DNA of 64,000 nt, from contig NZ_AWXZ01000039.1 of NCBI RefSeq assembly GCF_000496075.1, positions 186,001 to 250,000 on the forward strand, written 5' to 3'. Positions within the stretch are counted from its first letter, which is position 1. Every line of letters begins with the position of its first letter. Positions 48,103 to 57,344 of this stretch are shown one piece after another. The position numbers and the translations under genes are program-made. The DNA comes from Lutibaculum baratangense AMV1 (lineage in GTDB: Bacteria; Pseudomonadota; Alphaproteobacteria; Rhizobiales; Tepidamorphaceae). The notes beneath the pieces were generated by a model, which saw only the letters and a program-made list of their open reading frames with translations, made no database searches and had not been told where the DNA came from.

Positions 48103-48780
48103 TCAGCCCTCGTTCGCCTCTTCGTCGCCGGGCTCCACGCCCTCGACGGTCTCGGCGTTCTGCTCGATCACCTCGGTCTCGGGCGTCTCCTCGGATTCCT
48201 CCTCGGTCGGCGCGACCGTCGGTGCCGCGATGGTGGCGACCGTGAAGTCGCGGTCGGTGATCGTCGGCTCGACGTTCGCCGGCAGCTTGATCGCGGAGAT
48301 GTGGATCGAATCGCCGATGGCGAGGCCGGTCAGGTCGGCCGTGATCGCGTCCGGGATCGAGTCCGCGGGGCAGGAGAGCTCCACCTCGTGGCGCACGATG
48401 TTCAGCACGCCCCCTTCACGCAGGCCGGGGCAGTCGTCCTCGTTGACGAAGCTCACCGGCACGGCGACGTCGACGCGCGTGTCCTTCGAGATGCGCAGGA
48501 AGTCGACGTGGACGGGGGTCTCGCGGACCGGGTCGAGCTGGACGTCGCGCGGCAGGCAGCGCGTCTTCTTGCCGCCGACCTCGATCTCGAAGGTCGTCGT
48601 GAGGAAGTGCCCCGTGTTCAGGAGCTTCTTGATCAGGCGCTCTTCGATCTGGATCGGCTCGGGCGCCTTCTTGTCGCCGTAGATCACGGCGGGCGTCATG
48701 CCCTGGCGGCGTGCGGTACGGGCGGCCCCCTTGCCGACCTTCTCGCGCGCCGTGGCGGGAAGCGCAACGGTCGCGGTCAT
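48103..48780 (-). CDS. rplY: 50S ribosomal protein L25 (long Ctc form)
   Basis: A 225-residue L25/Ctc protein binding 5S rRNA. The L25 domain starts ATVALPATAREKVGKGAART and RRQGMTPAVIYGDKK, followed by the TL5 domain and an acidic Glu-rich tail (TEEESEETPETEVIEQ). A hairpin followed by four T lies just upstream of its GAGGAG site. Leads the rplY-pth-ychF-MaoC strand. Confidence 0.95.
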   Translation of the reverse strand: MTATVALPATAREKVGKGAARTARRQGMTPAVIYGDKKAPEPIQIEERLIKKLLNTGHFLTTTFEIEVGGKKTRCLPRDVQLDPVRETPVHVDFLRISKDTRVDVAVPVSFVNEDDCPGLREGGVLNIVRHEVELSCPADSIPDAITADLTGLAIGDSIHISAIKLPANVEPTITDRDFTVATIAAPTVAPTEEESEETPETEVIEQNAETVEGVEPGDEEANEG

Positions 48781-48799
48781 GCTAGTCTCCTCGAAATTG

Positions 48800-48825
48800 A
48801 AAAGGCGCCGGCCTCAGGCCGACGC
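48800..48825 (-). promoter_or_regulatory. Terminator-like hairpin in the rplY leader
   Basis: On the minus strand GCGTCGGCC-TGA-GGCCGGCGC (one G-T pair) is followed by CTTTT, ending about 20 bp before the rplY ATG and just before its GAGGAG. The only gene upstream on that side points the other way, so a terminator here can only act on rplY's own transcript: attenuation or autoregulation by L25 is the natural guess. L25 leaders are known in other bacteria. Confidence 0.5.
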
Positions 48826-48948
48826 GCGGCCCGTCTCCTCCAGGGGTGCGGACGGGAACGGCGCGCTTATACCGCGCCCGGCCGGAGATGACAACGCCAA
48901 GCGGACCCGCCATTCTGCCCCTCGAGACGGCGACTAGCAGGAGGCGAG

Positions 48949-49569
48949 ATGATCGAGGTCTGGGGGCGGGTCACGTCCATCAACGTGCAGAAGGTGATGT
49001 GGACCGCGGCCGAACTGGGGCTCGAGTGGCGCCGCCACGACGTCGGCGGCGCGTGGGGCGGAACGACGGAACCGTCCTTCGTCGCGATGAACCCCAACCG
49101 CCTCGTGCCCGTCCTGCGCGACGGCGACACGCTCGTCTGGGAATCCCACGCCTGCGTCCGCTACCTCGCGGCGACATACGGCTCGGATGCCCTCTGGCCA
49201 TCGGAGCCCGGCGCCCGCGCGGCGGCCGACATGTGGATGGAGTGGGCGTCGACGACCCTCATCCCCGCGCTCGGTCCGACCTTCATCCAGCTCGTGCGCA
49301 CGAAGCCGGAGGCGCGCGATCTCTCCCTGCTCCAGGCATCCATGAAGCGCACGGCCGAGGCCTTCGCCATGCTGGACGCCCACCTCCGCGACAGGGACTT
49401 CGTGGCCGGCGATCGGCTGACGATGGGCGACGTGCCGGTGGGGTGCGCGACGTACCGCTACCTGAACCTGAACATCGAGAGGCCGGAGCTCCCTGATCTC
49501 GCGCGATGGTACCGCACGCTCTGCGCGCGGCCCGCCTTCCGGACGCATGTCATGGTGCCGCTGGTCTAG
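48949..49569 (+). CDS. Glutathione S-transferase family protein
   Basis: A 206-residue GST: thioredoxin-like N-terminal domain (IEVWGRVTSINVQKVMWTAA, NRLVPVLRDGDTLVWESHAC) and all-helical C-terminal domain. Catalytic residue is probably Ser/Thr of the first segment. Function probably detoxification or a GSH-linked reduction; substrate unknown. Its last 4 bp overlap the converging hemerythrin gene. Confidence 0.88.
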   Translation: MIEVWGRVTSINVQKVMWTAAELGLEWRRHDVGGAWGGTTEPSFVAMNPNRLVPVLRDGDTLVWESHACVRYLAATYGSDALWPSEPGARAAADMWMEWASTTLIPALGPTFIQLVRTKPEARDLSLLQASMKRTAEAFAMLDAHLRDRDFVAGDRLTMGDVPVGCATYRYLNLNIERPELPDLARWYRTLCARPAFRTHVMVPLV

Positions 49570-50174
49570 AAGCCCGTCTCGCCGCGCTCGATGAGGAGGG
49601 GAATGATCAGGTCCTCCTCGTCGTCGAGGTGGAGAACGAGCGTCCTGCCGAGGCCCTCGTAGGACTCGCGAAACCGCTCCATCTCGCCGTGGAAGGCGAG
49701 GGGGTCGGACGCCGGCTGTTGCAGGACGCGGTTGGCGATCGCCACGATCTCCCCGATCGCGTGGTGGAGCGCCTCGTGGTCGTTGTCGAGGATGTCGAAG
49801 CCGCGCGCGAGGCCGGGCTCGGCGCGCCGGAAGACCGGGAAGTAGTGGTGGTCCTCGACCGCGTGGTGGTTCTCGAGCTCCCCGAGATAGAGGTTCAGCT
49901 GGCGCGCGAGCCACGGCTTGAAGGCCTCCGCGCCGAGCCTCTCGATCACCGCCCTGTCGCTGCCGTCGCGGATGACCTTGTCGAGCTTGCGGAACGCGTC
50001 GTGGCGGTCGAGCCAGAACCGGGCGACCTCGCCGAGGCCGGGATTCGCGGGCCATCCCTCGCGCGGGTGCCTGCGGGCGAGGACCAGAAGCTCCTCGTCG
50101 AGCCGGCGAGGTTGCCCCTGTCTCGTCGGCAGGGCCTCCTCGACCGGCGTCGGACGATCGTCCTCGCGCGTCAC
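49566..50174 (-). CDS. Hemerythrin-domain protein
   Basis: A 202-residue protein with a four-helix HHE cation-binding domain: ENHHAVEDHHYFPVF, DNDHEALHHAIGE and LHLDDEEDLIIPLL contain the His and acidic ligands. Proposed roles for relatives are O2 or NO sensing, or iron-centre repair. It follows the dodecin gene by 9 bp on the same strand. Confidence 0.85.
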   Translation of the reverse strand: MTREDDRPTPVEEALPTRQGQPRRLDEELLVLARRHPREGWPANPGLGEVARFWLDRHDAFRKLDKVIRDGSDRAVIERLGAEAFKPWLARQLNLYLGELENHHAVEDHHYFPVFRRAEPGLARGFDILDNDHEALHHAIGEIVAIANRVLQQPASDPLAFHGEMERFRESYEGLGRTLVLHLDDEEDLIIPLLIERGETGF

Positions 50175-50183
50175 GCTTGAGCC

Positions 50184-50408
50184 TCAGTCGGCGACGTCGG
50201 GGCCGTCGAGGGTAAAGCCGAGCTTCAGCTTCACCTGGTAGTGGTGGACGGCGCCGTTCTCGATATGGCCGCGCGTCTCCACCACCTCGAACCACCGCAG
50301 GTGCTTCAGTGTCTGTGAGGCGCGGGCCACGGCCCGCTCGATCGCGTCCTCGATGCTCTTCTCCGACGAGCCGACGATCTCCACGACCTTGTAGACATGA
50401 TCGGACAT
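50184..50408 (-). CDS. Dodecin family protein
   Basis: A 74-residue protein matching dodecins, which form hollow dodecamers binding FMN/FAD or CoA for storage and protection. [20 protein letters not shown], a helix, and the aromatic flavin-stacking strand [20 protein letters not shown] are typical. Operon partner of the hemerythrin gene (9 bp). Confidence 0.9.
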   Translation of the reverse strand: MSDHVYKVVEIVGSSEKSIEDAIERAVARASQTLKHLRWFEVVETRGHIENGAVHHYQVKLKLGFTLDGPDVAD

Positions 50409-50486
50409 GGCACTGACCTCGCTGGTGTTCGTGAGTGGGCCCTGTGAACTGGGCCGGCCGTGCGGCCCGTCAAGGGGCGGGAGCCT

Positions 50487-51380
50487 CTAGAGCACGAGCA
50501 CGCCCTGCTGCTTCGCCTTGTGCGCCGGCTCGACGTGGATCGAGATCATCGCCTCTTCCATCTCTTCACGCAGGGCGCTCTCCACCTTGTCGCAGATCTC
50601 GTGTGCCTGCTCGACCGTCATGTCCGAGGGCACGACGAGATGGAACTCGATGAACGTCATGCGGCCGGCGTGGCGGGTGCGCAGGTCGTGGGCCTCTTGG
50701 GCGCCGCCGGCATTCTCGGAGATGAGCTGGCGGATCCTCTCCAGCGTCTCCGGCGCCGGCGCGGCGTCCATCAGGCCGCCGACCGATTCCTTCATGACCT
50801 GCCAGCCCGTCCAGAGCACGTTGAGCGAGACGAGCGCGGCCAGGAGCGGGTCGAGAAGCAGGAAACCCGTCAGCGGCACGAGCGCGAGGCCCGCGAGGAC
50901 GCCGATGGAGGTGACGACGTCGGCCATCAGGTGGCGCCCGTCGGCCGTCACGGCAGGCGAGCTCCAGCGCCGGCCCCGGGTGATGAGATACCGCGCCCAC
51001 AGGAGGTTGATGATCGTCGCGAGAGCGTTGAGGGCCATGCCCTCGACCGGCGCGTCGATCGGCGTGGGGTTCAGGAACCCGAGATAGGCCTCGCGCATGA
51101 TGGAGAGCGCCGCGAGGACGATGAGCACGCCCTCGATCACCGCGGAGAAATACTCTGCCTTGTGGTGACCGTAGGGGTGATCGGAATCGGCAGGCTTCGA
51201 GGCGTAGTGCAGCGCCACGAGGGCGGCGAAGGCGGCCGCGACGTTGATGATGCTCTCGAGCGCATCGGAGTAGAGCGCGATGGAGCCCGTGATCCACCAG
51301 GCCGCCGTCTTCAGCAGAAGCACGACGATCCCGATGAAGACGCTGCACCAGGCGGCACGGATAGCACGCCTCATCGGCAT
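50487..51380 (-). CDS. Cation diffusion facilitator family metal exporter
   Basis: A 297-residue inner-membrane CDF protein with six helices and a cytosolic C-terminal domain. Metal-site residues are visible: SDALES and HHKAEY in the first half, DGRHLMADVVTS in the second. Likely exports Zn, Fe, Mn or Cd; the metal cannot be read. Normal length for the family. Confidence 0.92.
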   Translation of the reverse strand: MPMRRAIRAAWCSVFIGIVVLLLKTAAWWITGSIALYSDALESIINVAAAFAALVALHYASKPADSDHPYGHHKAEYFSAVIEGVLIVLAALSIMREAYLGFLNPTPIDAPVEGMALNALATIINLLWARYLITRGRRWSSPAVTADGRHLMADVVTSIGVLAGLALVPLTGFLLLDPLLAALVSLNVLWTGWQVMKESVGGLMDAAPAPETLERIRQLISENAGGAQEAHDLRTRHAGRMTFIEFHLVVPSDMTVEQAHEICDKVESALREEMEEAMISIHVEPAHKAKQQGVLVL

Positions 51381-51470
51381 GGGCTCACGGCTCCATCCTC
51401 GCGAGTATCTTCACGCCGGGTCGCTTGGACGGCCGGCCGTTCCATCAATGCGTAAGGCGCCCCGGCGCGA

Positions 51471-52403
51471 TCAGTCGAAGAGGCTCGAAACCGATTCCTC
51501 GGTGGCCGTGCGCCGCATGGCCTCGCCCATCAGGGGTGCGATCGAGAGAACCCTGATGTTGTGCGAGACGCGCACGGCCTCGGTGGCCTGGATGGAGTCG
51601 GTGATCACGAGCTCGTTGATCTGCGAGGCCGAGATGCGGGCGACCGCGCCGCCCGACAGCACGCCGTGGGTGATGTAGGCATGCACCGACGTCGCGCCCT
51701 TCTGCATCAGAGCGGCCGCGGCGTTGCAGAGAGTGCCGCCCGAATCGACGATATCGTCGACGAGGATGCACGCGCGCCCCTGGACGTCGCCGATGATGTT
51801 CATGACCTCCGACTCGCCCGGCCGCTCGCGCCGCTTGTCGACAATGGCGAGCGGTGCGTCGATGCGCTTGGCGAGGCCGCGCGCGCGCACGACGCCGCCG
51901 ACATCAGGCGAGACGACCATCAGCTTCGAGGTGTCGAAGCGTTCCTTGATGTCGCGCACCATCACCGGGGCCGCGAAGAGGTTGTCGGTCGGAATGTCGA
52001 AGAAGCCCTGGATCTGCCCGGCGTGGAGGTCGAGGGTCATCACCCGGTCGGCGCCCGCATGGGTGATCAGGTTGGCGACGAGCTTCGCCGAGATCGGCGT
52101 CCGCGGCCCGGGCTTCCGGTCCTGGCGGGCATAGCCGTAATAGGGAATGACGGCGGTGACGCGCCTGGCCGATGCCCGCTTCAGCGCGTCGAGCAGGATC
52201 AGGAGCTCCATCAGGTTGTCGTTCGCCGGGAAGGACGTCGACTGCAGGATGAAGACATCCTCGCCGCGCACGTTCTCCTGGATCTCTACGAAGACTTCCA
52301 TGTCGGCGAAGCGCCGGACCACGCAGCGGGTGAGGGGCGTGCTGAGATGGGCCGCGATGGCTTCCGCCAGGGCGCGGTTGGAGTTGCCGGCGACGAGCTT
52401 CAT
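51471..52403 (-). CDS. prs: Ribose-phosphate pyrophosphokinase
   Basis: A 310-residue enzyme making PRPP from ribose-5-phosphate and ATP for nucleotide, His and Trp synthesis. Motifs: [38 protein letters not shown] and the PRPP loop [13 protein letters not shown] 52403 with GAGGAG is chosen over the unsupported start at 52532. Confidence 0.96.
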   Translation of the reverse strand: MKLVAGNSNRALAEAIAAHLSTPLTRCVVRRFADMEVFVEIQENVRGEDVFILQSTSFPANDNLMELLILLDALKRASARRVTAVIPYYGYARQDRKPGPRTPISAKLVANLITHAGADRVMTLDLHAGQIQGFFDIPTDNLFAAPVMVRDIKERFDTSKLMVVSPDVGGVVRARGLAKRIDAPLAIVDKRRERPGESEVMNIIGDVQGRACILVDDIVDSGGTLCNAAAALMQKGATSVHAYITHGVLSGGAVARISASQINELVITDSIQATEAVRVSHNIRVLSIAPLMGEAMRRTATEESVSSLFD

Positions 52404-52653
52404 GGGGCTCCTCGATCTCCTTCTTGGGCGGATCGAAGCGGGAGGAAACGGGTCGGCCGTCCGCCGACGTTTCGCAGCTTCTAACAAGGCACGGGCGCGG
52501 TGCAAAGGGGCCGCTTGCCACGCGGTGAACAAACCGCCGAATCTCCGCTTCCGATCCGCTCACCGCAAGCCCCCGTTCTGCTTGACGAAGCTCGGAAACC
52601 CAGCGCTCATCCGTCGATCGGGAGCGGGGGGCTCCCCGGACATGGAGATATGA

Positions 52654-53142
52654 GTGAAGGGGATTCTTGTTGCGGCCATCCTGGCCGGCGCAACGGCGGG
52701 GTGCGTCACGACGGAGCAGGCGAACCAGGCGATCCAGATGCAGTGGACCGGCCAGCCGAGCGATGCGTTCTTCTCGGCATACGGACCTCCGGTGAGCGAG
52801 TATCGCCTCAACGACGGCGGCACGCTCTACACCTGGCGGGGCGGCGAGACGCAGCGCAACGTTCCGCCCGTCTATCGCCAGATGACGGAGGAGGAGAAGA
52901 AGCGTCAGCCCGCCCAGCAGACCATCATCAACGTCAACACCTACGGCTCCCCGAACTGGACGCCCCCGCCTCCGCCGGGGCAGGTGCTCGTCTCGCCGGG
53001 CCGCTACGAATATCTGGGCTGCGAGGCGCAGATCGCGACGGACCGGCAGGGAATCATCACGAGCATCCGGACCAGCAAGGATTCCGACGGCGAGGGCCTC
53101 GCCTTCTCGCGCTGCGCGGAGGTCTTCGGGGTCAGGGGGTAG
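52654..53142 (+). CDS. Predicted lipoprotein, Pro-rich central linker
   Basis: A 162-residue protein starting at GTG 52654 with a lipobox-like LAGATAGC (Cys near residue 17), so probably exported and lipid-anchored. FFSAYGPPVSEYRLNDGGTL and TLYTWRGGE are followed by a Gln/Pro-rich linker and two Cys (GCEAQ, RCAEV). It resembles small periplasmic lipoproteins of unknown function in Hyphomicrobiales. It diverges from prs and converges with the lipoprotein gene ending near 53178. Confidence 0.75.
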   Translation: MKGILVAAILAGATAGCVTTEQANQAIQMQWTGQPSDAFFSAYGPPVSEYRLNDGGTLYTWRGGETQRNVPPVYRQMTEEEKKRQPAQQTIINVNTYGSPNWTPPPPPGQVLVSPGRYEYLGCEAQIATDRQGIITSIRTSKDSDGEGLAFSRCAEVFGVRG

Positions 53143-53177
53143 CGCGATGGGGGGATCCGTCCGCGTCTATCGCCCCG

Positions 53178-54193
53178 TCACGAGGCCGTGGAGGCCGTGG
53201 ACGGCGGCCATCGCGGCGCGTCCGGCCTCCATCCCCCCAGCCCGGAGCGATGTCGCCCGCGGGCAGCTCGCGAACCTGACGGATGGTTCCAAGCGGCCGG
53301 CCGTCCGCTGCGGCGATCGACCAGATGATGGCGACGGTGCGCCCGGTGGCCACCTCCGGGCCGACCGTCGCCTCGCCCTCGACGAGCACGTCGGCCTCCG
53401 CCCTCGATGCGGCGGGGGTCAGGCCCGCCCGCTGCATCTGCGCGAGCATGGCCTCCGCGAGGGCCCGTGCCGCCGGCGCGTCGAGCCCCGAGATCCCGGT
53501 GATGAAGATTGTGGCCCCGGGCGCAGGCTTCGCAAAGGCATGCGCCGGTTCCGCCGAGGGTGCGGCGTAGCCGTGCGCCGCCGCGATACGCTGGGTGGTC
53601 GCGACACCGATCTCTGCGGCGGGCGTCTGCGGCTCCGGCACGCCTGCGCGCGACTGCTGTTGCTGCTGTGCCATGGCCGACCCCTCGGTCTTCGGAGCGC
53701 CTGCCGTGACGGGCGCACCGCTGCCGAGCCAGGCGGAGACCTGCTCGACCGTCCTCCGGGCGATCGCGTCCAGGGCGGCGTCGGTCACGGTCTGCCACGG
53801 ATCCGGAAGGGCTGCGGGCAGGCGCTCCTCTCCCTCGATCCGGTGAACGCGTGGCCCGGCATCCGCGAAGACGTCCCAGACGAAGGCGACGACGGTCTGT
53901 TTGCCTTCGGACCGCGCCGTGACGTAGCCCTTGAGGCGAAACTCCACCCCTTCCGTGTCGCGACCCACCACGTTCAGGCCCGTCTCCGCCGCATGCGTTC
54001 CGAGCGCGGTGGCGAATGTGGCGGTCCGGTCGGCCGGCAGGCCGGTGATCGGCTCGAAGGCGACGGCCTTGCGGGCAGGCGCCTCGGCCGTGGCGACGGT
54101 AGCCGGGGCCATCGGCTCGGCCACGATCGTGGGGCCGCAGCCAGCCACCGCCAGCACGAGAAGCAATACGGCGAGTACCCGAGCGACCGGCAT
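53178..54193 (-). CDS. Predicted lipoprotein with an apparent frameshift near its 3' end
   Basis: Signal peptide VARVLAVLLLVLAVAGC ends in a good lipobox, from the Met at 54193. The protein is Ala/Glu-rich with a central KTEGSAMAQQQQQSRAG linker and a probable second globular region (IFITGISGLDAPAARALAEA). In the sequence as given the frame continues to 53132 through an Arg/Pro-rich tail that looks out of frame. Skipping one base in the C6 run at 53233-53238 gives APGWGMEAGRAAMAAVHGLH and a stop at 53178, a much more natural end. About 338 residues in that reading. Function unknown. Confidence 0.7.
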
Positions 54194-54264
54194 GGAATGT
54201 CCCACGGTTTTCAGCTTCCTGCGGAGGGGGCACGTCTCCGGCGCGCGCGCCGCGTCTGGTATCG

Positions 54265-55416
54265 CTATTTCACGATGAGGTCCAGCGGCGCGCGGGTCAG
54301 AGGCTCGCTGCCCCCCTGCGTGACGAGCGACGTGCGCCCGAGGGTCATCGCGGTCCCCGAATCGGAGTCCATGATGATCATGTGCGCGAACATCACCATG
54401 CCAGATTCGAGGACCCACGGGTTGTCCTCGTAGAACATCGGACGGTCCATCCAGCACGGGGTGAACGTCGTCCCGAGCGAGTAGCCGCAGGCGTTCAGCC
54501 GGTGCTCCGACAGGCCGTGCGCATCGAGCACGCGGGCATGCGCCGCGAAGACCTCGCCCGCGGTGCTGCCGGGGCGGATGGCCGCCTCGACCGCTGCGAG
54601 AGCCTCCCGGGCCGCCGCATGAAGGGCGACGTGCCTCGGGGTTGCTTCTCCGGTGCAGACCGTCCGCATGAGCGCCACGTGGTAGTGGCGGAAGACCCCG
54701 GCGAACTCGAGCGTGATCTGGTCCTTCTCGGACAGCCTCTTCCGGCCGGACTTGTAGCGGCAGAGAAGGGCGTCGGCCCCGGAGCCGATGATGAACTCGT
54801 TGCCGGGATAGTCCCCGCCGCCCTCGAACACCGCGCCCTGCATCGCGGCGAGGATGCGTCCCTCGTCGGCGCCTGCGCGGATTTCGGCGAGGCCCGCCTC
54901 GTCGGCCGCGTCGGCGAGCCGCCCGGCTTCACGCACACAGGCGATCTCGGCGGCCGACTTCACGGCGCGCAGCCGCATCACGAGGTCGGAGGCGTCGACG
55001 AGCGTGGCGAAGCCTTCGAATGCTGCGTCCACGGCCTTCCCGTTCGCGGCGGTCAGGCCCTGCGTGTCGTACTCGATGCCGAGCCGGCCCGCGGAGAACC
55101 CGAGGTCGCGGACCATCTCCTTCAGCTGGCCGGCGGGCGTGGCGCCGGCGCGGTCGGTCCAGATCCTGATGTCGGCGATGTTGGAGGTGTGCCGGGCCTG
55201 CCGCAGGTCGGCCGATCGGGTGAGCAGCGCCATGCGCCCGTCGGTGCCCACAAAGAGGCACTGGAAGAAGCAGAAGCCGAACGTGTCGTAGCCGGTCAGC
55301 CAGTGCATCGAGTTCTGGTTGAAGAGAAGGATGCCGTCGAGCTCCGCCTCCGCCAGCGCGTGGAGCAGGCGATGCCGCCGGTCCTCGAACTCGCTCGCGT
55401 CGAAATGCAGTGCCAT
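54265..55416 (-). CDS. M24 (creatinase/Xaa-Pro dipeptidase-like) family protein
   Basis: A 383-residue two-domain creatinase-fold protein; the catalytic part contains LEFAGVFRHYHVALMRTV, GYSLGTTFTPCW and ESGMVMFAHM. The usual metal-ligand Asp pair appears as Glu and Ala, so it may be a non-metal, creatinase- or ectoine-hydrolase-like enzyme rather than a peptidase. It starts 8 bp after pgeF on the same strand. The exact substrate is unknown. Confidence 0.82.
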   Translation of the reverse strand: MALHFDASEFEDRRHRLLHALAEAELDGILLFNQNSMHWLTGYDTFGFCFFQCLFVGTDGRMALLTRSADLRQARHTSNIADIRIWTDRAGATPAGQLKEMVRDLGFSAGRLGIEYDTQGLTAANGKAVDAAFEGFATLVDASDLVMRLRAVKSAAEIACVREAGRLADAADEAGLAEIRAGADEGRILAAMQGAVFEGGGDYPGNEFIIGSGADALLCRYKSGRKRLSEKDQITLEFAGVFRHYHVALMRTVCTGEATPRHVALHAAAREALAAVEAAIRPGSTAGEVFAAHARVLDAHGLSEHRLNACGYSLGTTFTPCWMDRPMFYEDNPWVLESGMVMFAHMIIMDSDSGTAMTLGRTSLVTQGGSEPLTRAPLDLIVK

Positions 55417-55424
55417 CTCGTGCG

Positions 55425-56213
55425 TCAGCCTCTCGTTTCGTCGCGGCCGTCGAGCGGGTGCAGCGCGATGGCCGAGATCAGCCGGCCATAGTCGGCCTCC
55501 TGCGCGTGCGTCGCGCGGCGGTAGGAGAAGAACTCTTCGTCGGCGTAGGTGCAGCGGCCGAGGTCGGTGACGTTCGACAGGCCGATGCGCCCCAGCCGGG
55601 CGACGATATAGGCCGGCAGGTCGAAATGCGGCTTGCCGCCTTCCACGAGCTCGTCGAAGAAGGGCTCGCTGTCGGGATCCTCCTCCATGAAGCGCGCCCG
55701 GAACTCGCGGCCGACCTCGTAGGCTTCCCGGGAGATCGTCGGGCCCACCACGGCGACGATCCGGTCGGCCTCGGCGCCGAGCCGCTCCATCGCCTCGACG
55801 GTCATGTCGAGCACGCCGGACAGCGCGCCGCGCCACCCGGCATGGGCGGCGCCGACGACGCGCGCCGCAGGGTCGGCGAACAGAACAGGGCCGCAGTCGG
55901 CGGTGGAGACGCCGATGGCGATCCGTTCGAGCCGCGTCACGACGGCGTCGGCCTTGGGCCCCTCGCCGTGCGGCCACGGCTCCTCGACGACCTTCACGTC
56001 GGCGGAGTGGAACTGGTGGGGCGTGACGAGCTGGTGCACCCGTACCCCGAGCGCCGCGGCGACGCGCGCGCGATTCTGGATGACGTTCGCCGGGTCGTCC
56101 TTCGAGCCGAGGCCCACGTTCAGGCTGTCGTAGATGCCGGTCGAGACGCCCCCGTGGCGGGTGAAGAAGCCGTGCCGGATGCCCGGCAGCGCGAGCGCCT
56201 CGCTCTCGATCAT
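55425..56213 (-). CDS. pgeF: Peptidoglycan editing factor PgeF (YfiH family)
   Basis: A 262-residue Zn enzyme of the laccase-like COG1496 family, which in E. coli removes non-canonical amino acids from peptidoglycan precursors. Landmarks: RHGFFTRHGGVSTG, CGPVLFADPAARVVGAAHAG, WRGAL and the metal ligands of TPHQFHSADV. Follows the MidA-type gene by 60 bp. Confidence 0.92.
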   Translation of the reverse strand: MIESEALALPGIRHGFFTRHGGVSTGIYDSLNVGLGSKDDPANVIQNRARVAAALGVRVHQLVTPHQFHSADVKVVEEPWPHGEGPKADAVVTRLERIAIGVSTADCGPVLFADPAARVVGAAHAGWRGALSGVLDMTVEAMERLGAEADRIVAVVGPTISREAYEVGREFRARFMEEDPDSEPFFDELVEGGKPHFDLPAYIVARLGRIGLSNVTDLGRCTYADEEFFSYRRATHAQEADYGRLISAIALHPLDGRDETRG

Positions 56214-56273
56214 GCGTGTTCTCCCGATGGCGGGCGGCCGCTTCGCCCGAAGGCTCGAAGGTGTGCCGGGAGG

Positions 56274-57344
56274 CTAGGCAATGTCAAACGGCTGCGGTGT
56301 CGCCGTGCCGGGGGTCACGAGGGCCAGGACCTTGAAGAGATCGCCCATCGCGCCGACACCGGTCAGCCGCTCGAGAGCCAGCCCAAGATCGCCCGCGTCG
56401 GCCCCTCCCTTGCGCAGCCTCTCGGCGCGGGCGCCGATGCCGAGGGCCGTCAGGAAGCTGCCCTGCGCGAGGGGGCCGTGGCTGTCGGCGCCTGCGGCCC
56501 GAGCGGCCTCGGCGAGCGCGCCGAAATCGACATGGGCGGTGAGGTCCGCTTCGCCCGGGGCCGCCAGAGGATCGGCCGGCCGCTTGCCCTTCAGCGCCTG
56601 GAGCGTGTCTCCCGGAGCGGCGGCGCGGTAGCCGTAGTCGATGACGAGGCCGGCACCCGGAGCGTCCGCCATGCGGCGGCCGATGGCGGTGGCGACGGCG
56701 CGAGCGGCCTCGCAGATCTCGGCGATCGCGCCTTCGGGGGCGATCGCGAAGGCCGGGCCGAGATCGGCCTCCACCGGCTCGGCGTCGACGAAGGCCAGGC
56801 CGCCTTCCGGGGCGAAGGCGACCCGCCGTTCGCGCCAGCTCTCGCCGCGGCGCACGAGATGCCGGATAGGCAGGGCGTCGAACAGCTCGTTCGCGACGAG
56901 AAGCGTCGCGCCCGCCGGCACCTCGTCCAGCGTCTCGTGCCACTCGACGGGCAATCCGGAGAGGCGATCCGCCTGCTGTGCGCGCAGGCGGGGGCTCGTC
57001 TCGACGAGGTGGATGCGGGCGGCGTCCCGCAGGCCCGGCACGAGCGCGAAGGTGCGCCAGATGTCGGCCGTCAGCGTGCCGCGTCCGGGACCGAGCTCAA
57101 CTAGGGCGACGGGGGAGGGTGATCCGAGCACCGTCCACATATGCGCGAGCCATGCGCCGACGATCTCGCCGAACATCTGGCTCACCTCCGGCGCGGTGGT
57201 GAAGTCGCCCGACTGGCCGATCGCCGGGCGGCTCATGTAGTAGCCGTGCTCCGGGTGGCCGAGGGCGAGCGCCATGTAGCGGTCGAGCCGCATCGGGCCG
57301 TTGAGGTCGATCTCCCCGTGGATGAGCTCTTCCAGCCTGTTCAC
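56274..57344 (-). CDS. Class I SAM-dependent methyltransferase, MidA/NDUFAF7 family
   Basis: A 356-residue methyltransferase; the human relative NDUFAF7 methylates an arginine in the respiratory complex I subunit NDUFS2. GYYMSRPAIGQSGDFTTAPE, VELGPGRGTLTADIWR (SAM loop), LLVANELFDALPIRHLV and GAGLVIDYGYR are diagnostic. The GTG at 57344 overlaps the lgt stop (GTGA). Confidence 0.9.
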   Translation of the reverse strand: MNRLEELIHGEIDLNGPMRLDRYMALALGHPEHGYYMSRPAIGQSGDFTTAPEVSQMFGEIVGAWLAHMWTVLGSPSPVALVELGPGRGTLTADIWRTFALVPGLRDAARIHLVETSPRLRAQQADRLSGLPVEWHETLDEVPAGATLLVANELFDALPIRHLVRRGESWRERRVAFAPEGGLAFVDAEPVEADLGPAFAIAPEGAIAEICEAARAVATAIGRRMADAPGAGLVIDYGYRAAAPGDTLQALKGKRPADPLAAPGEADLTAHVDFGALAEAARAAGADSHGPLAQGSFLTALGIGARAERLRKGGADAGDLGLALERLTGVGAMGDLFKVLALVTPGTATPQPFDIA

